Source: Glebionis coronaria (Eukaryota > Streptophyta > Magnoliopsida > Asterales > Asteraceae). Taken from it: a stretch of 64,000 nt of DNA. The notes beneath the pieces were generated by a model, which worked only from the letters and a program-made list of their open reading frames with translations, ran no database searches and was not told the origin of the DNA. The translations under genes were made by a program, and so were the position numbers. Position 1 is the stretch's first letter. The number at the start of each line of letters is the position of its first letter. This document shows, piece by piece, positions 34,892 through 46,552 of the stretch. The stretch covers positions 201,352,125 to 201,416,124 of the forward strand of contig CM046875.1 of assembly GCA_025667525.1 (NCBI GenBank), read 5' to 3'.

Positions 34892-37800
34892 GTGATCACA
34901 ATGAATCCAAGTTCATTAATGCCTCAGATGACATCTCTTACGGATATCTCGATCATAACGGGGACTGATAGTCGTCCACCGATGCTTATTAAAGAGATGT
35001 TTGAGGCATGGCAAGGTCGAATGATGCAATATCTAAAGGGGAAACCGACATACGGAAGGCTTATGGTCAAATCGATTTTGAATGGTCCACTCGACTATGG
35101 TACCATCACGGTTGACAACGTGACTAGACCACGAGAATTTGAAGAACTCACTCCAGCTCAACAACTTGTTGCAGATGCAGATGAAAAAGCTCTTCAAACA
35201 ATTCTTCAAGCTCTTCCCCATGATATTTATAGGATGGTAAGTCAGTATACAGTGGCAAAAGATTTATGGGAACGGTTAAAGGTGTTGCTACAAGGCACGT
35301 CTCTCACCAAACAAGAAAGGGAGTGTCAGCTGTATGATTTGTTTGATAGATTCACATACAGCCCAGGGGAAACACTACACGATTACTACTTCAGATTCAC
35401 TACTTTAATGAATGATCTGAATGTATACAATCTGGTAATTGCTCCATTCCAGGTTAACACCAAGTTCTTGAATACTTTACCTCAAGCTGAATGGGGTGAG
35501 TATATTACCGATGTGAAGTTAACCCGGGATTTACATAAGTGCAACTTAGATCAAATCTATGCTTTTCTTCAGCAACATGAGAAGCATGTGATTATGCACC
35601 GTTCTCCTCCCGGTATGTACCCAGATTCCTTAGCTTTGATGGCGAATCAACCAAGCTTGTCACACAACAACACACCTTATATTTTGGGACATCAAGCTTA
35701 TCATCCATCACCTTACATAACACCAACTTTTCCACAATACTCGATTTTGCCACAACCTCCCACCTCACATCAGCAACAGTATCGGTTCAATGCACCTTCA
35801 CCACAGTATGGTTCACAACTTCATCCAGCAAATGTTGCACCTTATGCTCAGCCTTCATATTCGTCTTATCAAGAGAATGCAGCATATCCAACAAGCTACC
35901 CTGATCAACTGAGTATTCCTTCTACTGATTATGCAGCTCATCCAGATCAAGCACTGTATTGTGATGATGAAGAAGTCCCTGTTCCTGTTTTCCAACAAGG
36001 AGCTGACCCAGTTGAAGTGCTAACTACTATGTCTGCTTATCTCACACGAACTTTAAGCAAACGAGGATACAGAGGATCAGCTCCTACCAACAATCAGTTG
36101 AGGAATTCATCCAATTCTCGCCAACAAGCTACAATTGAGAATGGCAGGGTAATGGTTCAGCCAATTCAACCATATCAGGGGAGATCTTCCACTTCAACCA
36201 ATGCTCGCACGATTACTCCTGCTCCTGCTCCAATGGTCAACAATCCTCCACGGGCTAATACAGGCAAGTTGAGAATGATCACATGCTACAACTGCAAGGA
36301 AGAGGGTCATATGTCCAGGGATTGTAAGAAACCCAAGAGGAGAAGGGATGGACAGTGGTTTGCAGAAAAGATCTATCTGGTAAATGCTCAGGCGCAAGGA
36401 AGGGAACTTGATGAAGAGGAGCTTGCATTTCTTGCTGACCCAGGGATTGCTGAACAAGACGTTGTCACTACGCAAAATGCAGCTTACCAAGCCGATGATC
36501 TTGATGCGTATGATTCCGACTGTGATGACTTTCAAACTGCAAAGGCTGCTTTCATGGCAACTTTCTCCAGCTTAGGGCCAGATAAGAAATCTGAGGTATT
36601 TATTAATAACACCGATAATGCCACTGATGCTAGTATTCAACCACATCAAGTTGGGCAAGAGAGTGCTAATTCGAATGAATCTTCGGTGGTGAGTCTTTCA
36701 AACGAGGAGACAAACAATGATAGCAATATCAATGTGAGTCCCCAGACTTTGAGTGGATCACAACCGGGAACCAGTTCGCATATGCCTACTCCTGCTCAAC
36801 AAGATTTGGTCATGGTTCCTGCTACATTACTTAGCCAAATGAATGCTGCACTCTTAGAAACCTTAGCTAAGAATAAGAATTTGTCTGATGAGCTTGCCTT
36901 AAGCAATGAGAAAGTACAAACTTTGGAACTAGTGCCTTCGTCTAGTGTTCTCACAAATCTCGAATATGATCACTTTAGAAACAAACAAATGGGTCACTTG
37001 CAAGAAATCGAAAACTTAAGAGCAAATCTGTCTAGTGAACTTAAAGAAAAGGAGTTAGTGGTCACTAATTTTCAAAAACTTCAAACTGATTTTGAATTAC
37101 TCGAATCTAAGAAGACTGAAATGGAGATTAATGCTACTAATAAGATTAGAAGTCTAGACTACTTGCTGTTAAGACAATACGCTGCTTCACAACTAGTTCA
37201 CTTATTTGATGCTTCGTTTAGAGAGTTTAACTTATCTCGTCTAAAAGGCCTTCCCCCTAATCCACGATATGCAAAACAAGCTTTAAGACATAGTCCTAGA
37301 CTTTATAATGCAACTCAATTAGGATTGGCTTTAGACCCGATTGTTTTTCCCAATGATCGAACAAGTAAGGTTCTAGTTGATGAGGATCGGTCATACAATT
37401 CAGAAAAATATCCCGAGTGTGATTATTTTAAAATGAATAAGGAGCTTGCAAAAACTGATTTTAGAATTCGCTTCCATATGGATAAAGATCTCATCACAGC
37501 ACCGACCTACATGTTAGAGGAAGAACGCCCTAGTACATTTCCTACACTTGTCAACATGGAAGGTCCTAAGGAAATTCCAAAGAATCTTCCACCTGTTAGC
37601 ACTGTATGGTTAAACTTGAAAGAGATTAACCGATACTTTACTAACTTTGACAAGGTCATTTTGGAATGTACGACTTCAAATGGCTTAAACGCCGAAGAAT
37701 GGGCTTTCGAACACATGAACGAGGTGTTTAAAACTAAGATCAATCCGTTTGTCGAAAGTCTAAAAGGAAGTTTTGCATCCCTTAAGGAAAATCTTCAGTT

Positions 37801-39745
37801 TGAAATTGGTGAAGTTCAAAAAGTGTTTTATGAAATGGACACCGCTTACGAACTGCAACTAATTGAAAAAGAAAAGATTTCAACCGAATATGACCGATTC
37901 TTGTCCGAAGTTATCTCGTGTGATGTGCTTACAACTGTAAATGTTAATTATTCAAATGAGCTTACATCTGCGGTGATTAATTGTGATGCTGTGAATATTT
38001 GTAATGATATTTGTGATGATGTTTGTGATATTTCTGTAAATGTTGCTGAAACTGTAAATGAGGTAGAAAATCATTCTTGTCACGAATCTAACGCTGAGTT
38101 TTTAAAGCTACAAGATTCTTACAATTTACTTTTACAATGCTTTAATCAACTAGAACAACATTGTATATCTTTAGAATTAAAACAACAAAATCAAAATGAA
38201 AATCTTTTGATATCAAATGTTTGTGAAAACGGTGTTGAGAATAGTGACAAGATGATTGCAATTGTTAAGACATTAGAGGAAGAAATCATGAGATTGAAGA
38301 GAGAGATATCATCAAAGGAAACATTAAGAATGGAACTAGAGGCTGCAGAGTCTAAAAACCAGGTCTTAGAAATTAGACTATCAACTGTTCTAGGGGAGAT
38401 GGATCGGACAAGGCAGGGACTATCCGCTCTTTATGGTTCACTAGAAGAACGCTTTGCTTTTAATGCGGCACAGCAACAATATTATGTTGAACAACTGAAC
38501 CAAAAGTGCGAAGAAATCTCTGACTTGAACATCCTGCTCATAGACAAAAATATGGTTTTGGCCGAGTTAAAGGAGACACTTCTTCTCACCCGACAAGAAG
38601 TTGTTGATAACTTAGCTACCGACTCTGCACCATCCACTAGTGCTCCAACAACCAAGAAAGTAGTGCTTTATAAGAATCCGCTTCATAAGAGAAACCAGCT
38701 TACCTATGATGATTATATGAGGAATGCCATTAAGCATGTCGATCTTCTTAGGGATATTTTAGACGATCTTTATGCCTTAGATCCCTCAACTAGCGACTAT
38801 TATTCGGCTCATGAATATGTTAAGCGAGTTCAATATTGCTTGGCTTATTTGCAATACATAGGTACACCAGGTTCTGTACTACTTAATAATAGGCCCATTG
38901 CTGTCACTCCATTTAATAAGACTCAAGGAGCGAAACCGTCATTGGCACAATCAAGTAAGACACCTTTAAAATCTGCTGCTAATGTTCCCAATTTGCCTTC
39001 TACAGGATTAAAAGCGACTACTAAGGCTAAAGGATCGCCACTCAAGAAAGATAAGATCAAGCCCGCCACTAGTAGTGCCACAAAGAAGAAAGTAGAAGTC
39101 CACAATAGGAATGCTAGTTCAGTTTTAAATAAAACGAATCATGTTAAGACTAAAAGCTCTGCGCCTGTGCAGCAGCCTAAACCATTCGTGAATTCTGATT
39201 TAAATTGTTGGAATTGTAATGAATGTATGTTTTCCGAGCGTCATGATTTGTGTCTGATTCATCACGTTAATGAAATGAATGCTATTAAGAATGGTCTTGA
39301 ATGGAAGCCAACGGGTAGAACTCGTGCCCAAGTTGGCTGGCAATGGCGTCCCACTGGTAGGACCTTTACACTAGATGGTAAAATGTGCCCTTTAACTAGG
39401 AATGCATCCATTGAGGTTAGGTCTGAGCGTCCTTTAGTTAGGAACACTCGCACTCAAGTATGGAAACAGCGCCCTTTAATTAGGTCTGCCCCCACTGAAG
39501 TGCCTATCAGTGTAGAAATACCTCAGGATTTGAGCCAATTAGAATCTACACCACCAATTAAGAAGAAGAAGGCTAGGAAATCTAAGAAACCTAGAGTTAG
39601 CAAATCTAAGATTATTAAATCTGTACCTGCTAATAACAAGGAACACTCAGATTCCGATACCTCTACATTGTCTTTGTGTGGTGATATTTTCAGGTGGTCC
39701 AAATCATCCTATGGTATTTGGACTCCGGTTGTTCAAAACATATGA
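34892..39745 (+). CDS. gag: SIRE-B Gag, very large (1617 codons)
   Basis: An uninterrupted ORF. Residues about 30-230 form a copia gag (UBN2-type) domain ([37 protein letters not shown]). Residues about 230-450 are Pro/Gln/Tyr/Ser-rich. A CCHC zinc knuckle [14 protein letters not shown] sits near residues 465-479. A long C-terminal half follows with heptad-like coiled coils (about 640-760 and 1090-1250) and a second CX2C cluster (CWNCNECMF, about 1440). Phrases like WKPTGRT and PLTRN repeat (about 1465-1535), before a Lys-rich tail. Typical copia Gag is a few hundred residues; long coiled-coil tails after the knuckle are a Sirevirus trait, but this is long even so. The end overlaps the pol frame by about 60 bases. 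The gene is intact. Confidence 0.92.
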   Translation: MITMNPSSLMPQMTSLTDISIITGTDSRPPMLIKEMFEAWQGRMMQYLKGKPTYGRLMVKSILNGPLDYGTITVDNVTRPREFEELTPAQQLVADADEKALQTILQALPHDIYRMVSQYTVAKDLWERLKVLLQGTSLTKQERECQLYDLFDRFTYSPGETLHDYYFRFTTLMNDLNVYNLVIAPFQVNTKFLNTLPQAEWGEYITDVKLTRDLHKCNLDQIYAFLQQHEKHVIMHRSPPGMYPDSLALMANQPSLSHNNTPYILGHQAYHPSPYITPTFPQYSILPQPPTSHQQQYRFNAPSPQYGSQLHPANVAPYAQPSYSSYQENAAYPTSYPDQLSIPSTDYAAHPDQALYCDDEEVPVPVFQQGADPVEVLTTMSAYLTRTLSKRGYRGSAPTNNQLRNSSNSRQQATIENGRVMVQPIQPYQGRSSTSTNARTITPAPAPMVNNPPRANTGKLRMITCYNCKEEGHMSRDCKKPKRRRDGQWFAEKIYLVNAQAQGRELDEEELAFLADPGIAEQDVVTTQNAAYQADDLDAYDSDCDDFQTAKAAFMATFSSLGPDKKSEVFINNTDNATDASIQPHQVGQESANSNESSVVSLSNEETNNDSNINVSPQTLSGSQPGTSSHMPTPAQQDLVMVPATLLSQMNAALLETLAKNKNLSDELALSNEKVQTLELVPSSSVLTNLEYDHFRNKQMGHLQEIENLRANLSSELKEKELVVTNFQKLQTDFELLESKKTEMEINATNKIRSLDYLLLRQYAASQLVHLFDASFREFNLSRLKGLPPNPRYAKQALRHSPRLYNATQLGLALDPIVFPNDRTSKVLVDEDRSYNSEKYPECDYFKMNKELAKTDFRIRFHMDKDLITAPTYMLEEERPSTFPTLVNMEGPKEIPKNLPPVSTVWLNLKEINRYFTNFDKVILECTTSNGLNAEEWAFEHMNEVFKTKINPFVESLKGSFASLKENLQFEIGEVQKVFYEMDTAYELQLIEKEKISTEYDRFLSEVISCDVLTTVNVNYSNELTSAVINCDAVNICNDICDDVCDISVNVAETVNEVENHSCHESNAEFLKLQDSYNLLLQCFNQLEQHCISLELKQQNQNENLLISNVCENGVENSDKMIAIVKTLEEEIMRLKREISSKETLRMELEAAESKNQVLEIRLSTVLGEMDRTRQGLSALYGSLEERFAFNAAQQQYYVEQLNQKCEEISDLNILLIDKNMVLAELKETLLLTRQEVVDNLATDSAPSTSAPTTKKVVLYKNPLHKRNQLTYDDYMRNAIKHVDLLRDILDDLYALDPSTSDYYSAHEYVKRVQYCLAYLQYIGTPGSVLLNNRPIAVTPFNKTQGAKPSLAQSSKTPLKSAANVPNLPSTGLKATTKAKGSPLKKDKIKPATSSATKKKVEVHNRNASSVLNKTNHVKTKSSAPVQQPKPFVNSDLNCWNCNECMFSERHDLCLIHHVNEMNAIKNGLEWKPTGRTRAQVGWQWRPTGRTFTLDGKMCPLTRNASIEVRSERPLVRNTRTQVWKQRPLIRSAPTEVPISVEIPQDLSQLESTPPIKKKKARKSKKPRVSKSKIIKSVPANNKEHSDSDTSTLSLCGDIFRWSKSSYGIWTPVVQNI

Positions 39746-42700
39746 CCGGAAATCGCTCGATGCTCCGAAATTTCGTCAGCAAGTTTCTTGGTACGGTTAA
39801 ATTTGGAAATGATCATATAGCAAAGATTATGGGGTATGGTGAATATCAGATTGGAAACGTGACGATTTCTAGGGTATACTATGTTGAAGGTCTTGGTCAT
39901 AACTTATTCTCAGTAGGACAGTTTTGTGATTCCAACCTTGAGGTTGCTTTTCGACAACACACTTGTTTCATCCGCAACTTGGAAGGAAAAGATTTGTTGA
40001 AGGGATCTCGTGGTGCAAATCTTTACACTTTGTCCTTACAAGACATGATGGCCGCTTCTCCAGTATGTCTTCTCTCTAAAGCTTCTAAGACCAAGTCATG
40101 GTTATGGCATCGCAGATTATCTCATCTTAATTTTGATGCTATTAATCATCTGGCTAAAAACGAGTTAGTTCGTGGTCTTCCCAAGCTTAAATTTCACAAG
40201 GATCATTTATGTTCCGCGTGTTCAAGGGGGAAAAGCACCAAGAAATCTTACAAACCCAAAGCTGAAGACACTAATCAAGAAAAACTTCATCTTTTGCATA
40301 TGGATCTTTGTGGACCGATGAGAACTGAAAGTGTGAGCGGTAAGAAATTCATTCTCGTCATTGTGGATGATTTCTCAAGGTTTACATGGGTTAGATTTCT
40401 ACGTACAAAGGATGAAGCTCCGAAAGCTATCATCACTTTTCTGAAGTTCATTCAGGTACGTTTGAATACCACTGTCCGCCGTATTCGTACAGACAATGGT
40501 ACAGAGTTCGTCAACCAGACTCTTCGTGATTATTATGAAGGAGTTGGTATATCACATGAAACATCCGCTACACGCACTCCACAACAAAACGGTGTCGTTG
40601 AAAGACGGAATCGTACACTTATGGAAGCTGCTAGGACCATGCTTATTTATGCGAATGCTCCATTGTTCCTGTGGGCAGAGGCTATTTCTACTGCATGTTT
40701 CACCCAAAACCGTTCTATCATTCGGAAACGCCATGGAAAAACACCTTATGAGCTTCTACATGACCGCAAACCCGATGTTTCATTTTTCCATGTGTTTGGT
40801 GCTCTGTGTTATCCAAACATCAATAGTGAGAACTTGGGTAAGCTTCAACCAAAAGCCGACATAGGTATTTTCATTGGTTACTCACCGTCCAAAAGAGCAT
40901 ACCGAATCTATAACCGTCGTCTTGGCAAGATTGTAGAAACTATGGACGCTGATTTCGACGAGCTGACAGCGATGGCTTCTGAGCAACACAGCTCTGAACC
41001 CGCGCTTCATGAGATGGGACCCGGTGCTATAAGTTCCGGATTAGTTCCCAACAATCCTACTTCTACATCATTTTTACCACCATCAAGGCCCGAGTGGGAT
41101 AAACTGTTTCAACCGTTGTTTGATGAATTCTTCGATCCCCCGACTGATGAAGTTCCAGCACCTGTAGTAATTGCTCCAATACCTGAAGTGGTTGCTCAAG
41201 TTAATGAACCTTTATCTAACGCATCTACAATTCACATTGAACCGGATGCACCTTCACCAAGTGATTCTCAAACTACACCTGAATCATCACTCCTACTTGT
41301 GCCTAATGATGTAGAAGAGGATTCTACTGATCACGACTTGGAATATGCTCACTTGCAAGAGCTTCCTTTCTTTGGTGTAGCGATCCCTGAAAACCCTTCA
41401 GCTGCGTCTACCTCAGAAGAAGCTCCATCTATTGTTCACTCCAGACCACCTAGGATTGAAAACCATAGCACTAAATGGACAAAAGATCACCCAATTAGGA
41501 ATGTTATTGGAGATCTAGATCGACCAGTCTCTACACGCCATCAACTACAAGAGAGTGCACTATATTGCTACTTTGATGCATTTCTCTCTGAAGTTGAACC
41601 CAAAAATTGGCAGCAGGCTATGACCCAATCATCTTGGATCGAAGCTATGCAGGAGGAACTCAATGAATTCAAACGACTTGAAGTATGGGAATTGGTTCCT
41701 CGCCCTGACAAGGTTAACATCCTTACTTTGTTATGGGTTTATAAAGTTAAACTTGATGAGATGGGTTCGGTATTGAAGAATAAAGCAAGATTGGTCGCTA
41801 GAGGATATAAACAAGCCTTGGGTATAGACTTTGAGGAATCTTTTGCTCCTGTGGCTAGATTGGAGGCGATTAGACTATTCCTTGCGTTTGCTGCTCATAT
41901 GAACATGATCGTCTATCAAATGGATGTGAAGACGGCATTTTTTAACGGTGAACTAAGGGAAGAGGTTTATGTTAGTCAACCGGATGGGTTCGTCAGCACG
42001 GAGTCTCCTAACCATGTGTACAAGCTTAAGAAGGCTCTTTATGGGTTGAAACAAGCTCCACGCGCGTGGTATGATCTCCTGTCAACATATCTCATGTCGG
42101 AAGGCTTCTCCAAAGGCAAAGTGGACCCCACTCTATTCACTCTCAAGGACGGCAACGACATGCTTCTGGTACAAATTTATGTTGATGATATAATTTTTGC
42201 TGCCACTAACATAGAATTGTCTAAACAATTTGAGAAGATAATGTCCACACGCTTTCAGATGTCGATGATGGGAAAAATCTCATTTTTCTTAGGATTACAG
42301 ATTTCTCAGAATCCCAGAGGCATCTTTATTAATCAATCCAAATATGCTCTAGAATCTCTTAAGAAATATAACTTTGAGAATTGTGACCCCGTAGACACTC
42401 CAATGGTGGAGAAATCCAAGTTAGATGAAGATAGGGATGGGATTATTGTCGATCCGAAACTTTACCGTGGAATGATCGGCACCCTTCTCTATCTGACTGC
42501 TAGCAGGCCTGATTTGCAATTTGCTGTATGCATGTGTGCCCGGTATCAGGCTCGGCCTACCGAAAAGCACTTACATGTAGTTAAAAGGATCTTTCGGTAT
42601 CTAAAAGGAACACTTCATCGTGGTCTATGGTATCCGAAAGATTCCTCGATTGCCTTAATATCATACGCAGATGCCGATCATGCTGGATGTCAAGATACGA

Positions 42701-43161
42701 GGCATAGCACTTCTGGATCTGTGCAACTCCTTGGAGATAGATTGATCGGTTGGTCTTCAAAAAGGCAGAAAAGCGCTGCAATATCAAGCACGGAGGCTGA
42801 ATACATCGCCATGTCCGGTTGTTGTGCTCAAGTCCTTTGGATGAGATCACAATTAACTGACTACGGTCTTGGATTTAACAAAATCCCGATGTATTGTGAC
42901 AACAAGAGCGCCATTGCCCTTTGCTGCAACTATGTTCAACACTCTCGGGCCAAGCACATAGACATTCGCTACCATTTCATTAAGGAGCAGGTGGAGAACG
43001 GAGTGATCGAGCTGTATTTTGTCACTACTGAGTACCAGCTGGCGGATATGTTCACCAAAGCCTTAGATCGAGGACGAATCGAGTTTTTGATCGACAAGCT
43101 TGGCATGAAATCATTCACTCCAGCGACTCTCAAAGAGTTGGCAGAAGAATCAGCTGAATAG
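39694..43161 (+). CDS. pol: SIRE-B Pol: protease, integrase, RT, RNase H
   Basis: An intact 1155-codon copia pol. Aspartic protease [13 protein letters not shown] is at residues about 7-19. GAG-pre-integrase ([12 protein letters not shown]) is near 138-149. The integrase core has [16 protein letters not shown] (about 264) and [13 protein letters not shown] has [10 protein letters not shown] near 829-838, and RNase H has YADADHAGC (about 990) and [12 protein letters not shown]. The order integrase before RT defines Ty1/copia. The listed start is a GTG; the frame is open from 39685. Because it lies in the -1 frame relative to gag, Pol needs frameshifting, splicing or a fresh start, or else a one-base indel separates it from gag. 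An acceptor-like tract (..gatattttcAG|G) sits at the start of the overlap. Confidence 0.95.
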   Translation: MVQIILWYLDSGCSKHMTGNRSMLRNFVSKFLGTVKFGNDHIAKIMGYGEYQIGNVTISRVYYVEGLGHNLFSVGQFCDSNLEVAFRQHTCFIRNLEGKDLLKGSRGANLYTLSLQDMMAASPVCLLSKASKTKSWLWHRRLSHLNFDAINHLAKNELVRGLPKLKFHKDHLCSACSRGKSTKKSYKPKAEDTNQEKLHLLHMDLCGPMRTESVSGKKFILVIVDDFSRFTWVRFLRTKDEAPKAIITFLKFIQVRLNTTVRRIRTDNGTEFVNQTLRDYYEGVGISHETSATRTPQQNGVVERRNRTLMEAARTMLIYANAPLFLWAEAISTACFTQNRSIIRKRHGKTPYELLHDRKPDVSFFHVFGALCYPNINSENLGKLQPKADIGIFIGYSPSKRAYRIYNRRLGKIVETMDADFDELTAMASEQHSSEPALHEMGPGAISSGLVPNNPTSTSFLPPSRPEWDKLFQPLFDEFFDPPTDEVPAPVVIAPIPEVVAQVNEPLSNASTIHIEPDAPSPSDSQTTPESSLLLVPNDVEEDSTDHDLEYAHLQELPFFGVAIPENPSAASTSEEAPSIVHSRPPRIENHSTKWTKDHPIRNVIGDLDRPVSTRHQLQESALYCYFDAFLSEVEPKNWQQAMTQSSWIEAMQEELNEFKRLEVWELVPRPDKVNILTLLWVYKVKLDEMGSVLKNKARLVARGYKQALGIDFEESFAPVARLEAIRLFLAFAAHMNMIVYQMDVKTAFFNGELREEVYVSQPDGFVSTESPNHVYKLKKALYGLKQAPRAWYDLLSTYLMSEGFSKGKVDPTLFTLKDGNDMLLVQIYVDDIIFAATNIELSKQFEKIMSTRFQMSMMGKISFFLGLQISQNPRGIFINQSKYALESLKKYNFENCDPVDTPMVEKSKLDEDRDGIIVDPKLYRGMIGTLLYLTASRPDLQFAVCMCARYQARPTEKHLHVVKRIFRYLKGTLHRGLWYPKDSSIALISYADADHAGCQDTRHSTSGSVQLLGDRLIGWSSKRQKSAAISSTEAEYIAMSGCCAQVLWMRSQLTDYGLGFNKIPMYCDNKSAIALCCNYVQHSRAKHIDIRYHFIKEQVENGVIELYFVTTEYQLADMFTKALDRGRIEFLIDKLGMKSFTPATLKELAEESAE

Positions 43162-43283
43162 TCGTGGTAAACTATTCAGAGTATCCTTTGGTTGTGATCA
43201 TGTATATTATCGTAAATATATAAACCACAAAAGAAAAATACAAAAATATAAAACCAAGAAAAACCATAAAAAATATAAAATCT

Positions 43284-43288
43284 AGAAA
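43284..43288. repeat. Target-site duplication of Tekay-1, left copy (agaaa)
   Basis: agaaa precedes TGTAAAACCC at 43289 and recurs at 53671-53675. The flanks on both sides are the A-rich post-pol sequence of SIRE-B (..aaccataaaa..). Confidence 0.85.
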
Positions 43289-45855
43289 TGTAAAACCCGC
43301 AAAATAAGGTCATTATTTAATTCTTACTTTTCAAATATTTTTGAAGTATTTTATAATCTTAAATATTTTTACGTTTAACGGTTTAAGTTGAAATCGATAT
43401 TAAATATTTTAATTTTATATTTTGACGAGCAACGAGGACTACTAGTGATCGCGATACCGACGGATGCCCATAATTCTATATTTCATTATCGATCGTTTCG
43501 ATATTTAATATTTTTGACGATATCGTCTTAATTACGTATCGAGTCATTATATTTTTATTTTTCGTGTGCGTTTAAACTTTTTAGTATTTTTACAAAACCC
43601 GAGTCCCGTAAATATTTTCAAATATTGACTAGTGACAATTTCCCACCTTTTAAACTAGCTATTTACAAATTTTAACCAAACTTTTGCCAAATTGCACAAA
43701 AGCCCTCACCCCACTAACTAAAATTTAAATAAAATAAAACACACACACACACACATTATTTTACTTCCAAAATTTTTCTCTCTCTCTCTTTCTTTCTTCT
43801 CTTTGCCGAAACCCACACACACCCACCAAATCCATTCATTTTTCAATTTATCTTGAGTTTGAGGTTGATTCAAGCTAAACCAAGCATAGACCCATCTTTA
43901 TTTTTGATCAAGGATCACAAAGGTATAAAAATTTTACACATGCAAGCACTTTTTATTTTTATGATGTTAGTAGGTGGAAGCCATGGTCATGCATGGTGTT
44001 TTTAGCATGATCCATGGGGATTCTTGCTAGAAATCTTGTTAAAAATTATTTTGATCCAAAGATTTTTATTTTTGTTATGATTTTGATGTTATGGTGGATG
44101 TATGATGATATTAGAGTATAGGAATGACCATTTCTATGGTTGGTTGTGGTCAAAAAGTTGATTTTGTACAAGTTTTTGGTACCCATTTTATAGCAGTAAG
44201 TAAACTGAGAAATCCGAATTTTTATATTTTGAAAATGACTAAACTTATAGCCTAGGGTTGTAGATAATTTCCTTAGCTTCGATTTGATATAAGGTAGAGC
44301 TTCTAACTCAAAACGAGCGCGAAGTTATGGTGTTTTGAATGATCGTGTACCGGGAGACGAGTATCGACACTACATATAGTTGTTGCCGATATTTGGATCG
44401 AATCTCGGGGACTCTAAATGGATGTTTTAAAATGAGTAACCTACTGATAATGAGGTATTTATATATTAGGTTGAGTTTACTTTAAAACCCGAGTGTCGTT
44501 TTTGTTAACGGAGTCGTTTACATAAGTTAAAGCGGTCGTATGAAAAATTAACGCAAATCTGTCCGGATTTTGTGGTTTGAAAATGAGTCGAGTAAAGGAC
44601 TTTAAAAGTAATTTCATTTGATAAACTTGTAGGAGGACTTTCTATATATAGTAAGTTAGCTTTTTGAGTCGTTTCATAAACGGTCGACAAGTTTAAAAAG
44701 GGTAAATAAGCTAGTACATGTAGTATGTACCGGCGGATTTTGTTAAAAGTATAAAATGGTAAGGTAAATGAGTAGTGAAGTATAATAAAGTTATTTATAT
44801 CGTTTACTTGCGAGTGTATTGTGGTTTTATGAGTTCGAGTTTGATTTTATTAAGTATCGTTTATTCTCGAGTCTATTATTAAAGTACGCGCCTTATTTGC
44901 TAGGTTGCGGTTATCGTGATTATCGGGCATCTACTATCGTCGGCGATTGTCTTCAACTACTATAAGTACTAAGGTGAGTCTATAGCCTCGTTTGAGCTCA
45001 TTCAAATATTTTAAAACCCGCGAGGGGGAATACATGTTTTGTAAACTTAGAACACAAGATTTTTATGGTATGCTTGTCCCTTTATGAATGGACCCGTGGT
45101 TGCCTTTGAATTGCATTAAGTGATTGCCTTTGTTAAAGCCTCAATTATGGACCGTTAATTAACCTATGATGGGTTAACCGCTAGTACAGTTAATAGATCT
45201 ATGGGGGAAGCCGCCCCGGTTCAGTTTTTGTGGACTTGTCATAGAAGCTTAGGCCCGACCTCCACACTGTTTGAACATATTGTATTGAGAAGTCAGGTAT
45301 ACGGCAATGTACCAATAATCTGGAGGTAAATGACAATTAATAAATCTCCTGTCTTATCAGACGTCTTAAGGGAGTGTCTAAGGGCTCGGTTCCATGAGCT
45401 TATTGCAATTTATGCTAGATACAATTATTATTGTTGATGCAAATTATTATCTGATGCTTATAAGCATGCCACAAACTTAAAATCTTAGCTTGTGTTCAAA
45501 AATGATTATATAAACCTATAGATTCACTCGGCATTTTTGCTGATGATTTTCTCACATGTATTTCAGGTAATCAAGAAGGCTGAAGCTTGGAAGCCACGGG
45601 AACGAATGTTGTGCACTACTTTGTATATAAACTCTTTGAATATTTGTCGTTCCTTTTGTTCAAAACAATTTAAATCTTTTGTTTTGGTTGTACTTTGGTT
45701 ACGATGTCTTGGGACTACGCTACTCTGACAAATGTTTTGGGAACGATGAATTCAAAACGTCTCTTTTCGAGTCGTTCTTTATAAATTATGTGTTTTGTAT
45801 CATTGTTTAGCACCCAAAGATGTATTCCGCTGCGTGTAAATTTGGGGGTGTTAAA
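43289..45855 (+). repeat. Tekay-1 5' LTR
   Basis: It starts TGTAAAACCCGC and ends ..GGGGGTGTTAAA, judged from the TSD and the identical end of the other LTR. The end is not the usual CA. Inside are a CA microsatellite and a CT-rich run (about 43739-43802). The small ORFs (44505-44690, 45537-45728) are not conserved between the copies or show no gene features. Confidence 0.9.
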
Positions 45856-46552
45856 GATTGGTATCAGAGCCAGGTTTTATAGAGAACTAGGTCTTTTTCT
45901 AAAAACCTAAACTATAACTGTCGGTTTTTATTTTTCAAAGAGTCGGTGCACATGATTTCGCGTGACTTCAGGTTCAAGCTACTTCTGGGATTACAACTTT
46001 AGTATACATTATTATGTATGCCTTATTGCTAAGTATTTATAAATAAATACTATAAACCTTTATCAATATGTATTGATATCGTTAAACTTTTCGATAAGAG
46101 TTATCATTTATTAATGATTTACTTAAATATATTTCTGGAAATTTTCCTGTAATTATTTTGAAGGTTTCTCTTCATTTATTTAAATTTTTGGAAATTATTA
46201 TATTTCATTTATTATGACCTTATACCTATTTTGTGAAATTTACCACCGTCAAATTACGTCTTCGATGAGGAGGAAGCAGGTTTCACTGCTGCAAGCGAGT
46301 CACAGTCAACTAAGACATGTGGGTCCCCACGTGACTAGTGTTTATTATTTAGTGTCGTTGTACTCTATTTGTCTTTAAGATCATTCCTTGTTGATCGATG
46401 ATAATAGTTTCCTTTGATCCTTATAATGATTGTGAATCCTTGTATTGATAATGTGTATGCATTTGATGATTGATTTTGTACATGATATGACTATACCATG
46501 AATACAATTAACTCATTCATTTTATCGTTTCTCTTTGTGATGTGACAGAATC
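45856..46552 (+). promoter_or_regulatory. Tekay-1 leader with primer binding site
   Basis: The primer binding site TGGTATCAGAGCC starts at 45859, three bases after the LTR, and matches initiator tRNA-Met. The remaining 0.68 kb is AT-rich and noncoding. A pyrimidine-rich tract ending ..gatgtgacAG (46548) lies four bases before the gag ATG and resembles a 3' splice site, as in Tekay-2. Confidence 0.8.
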
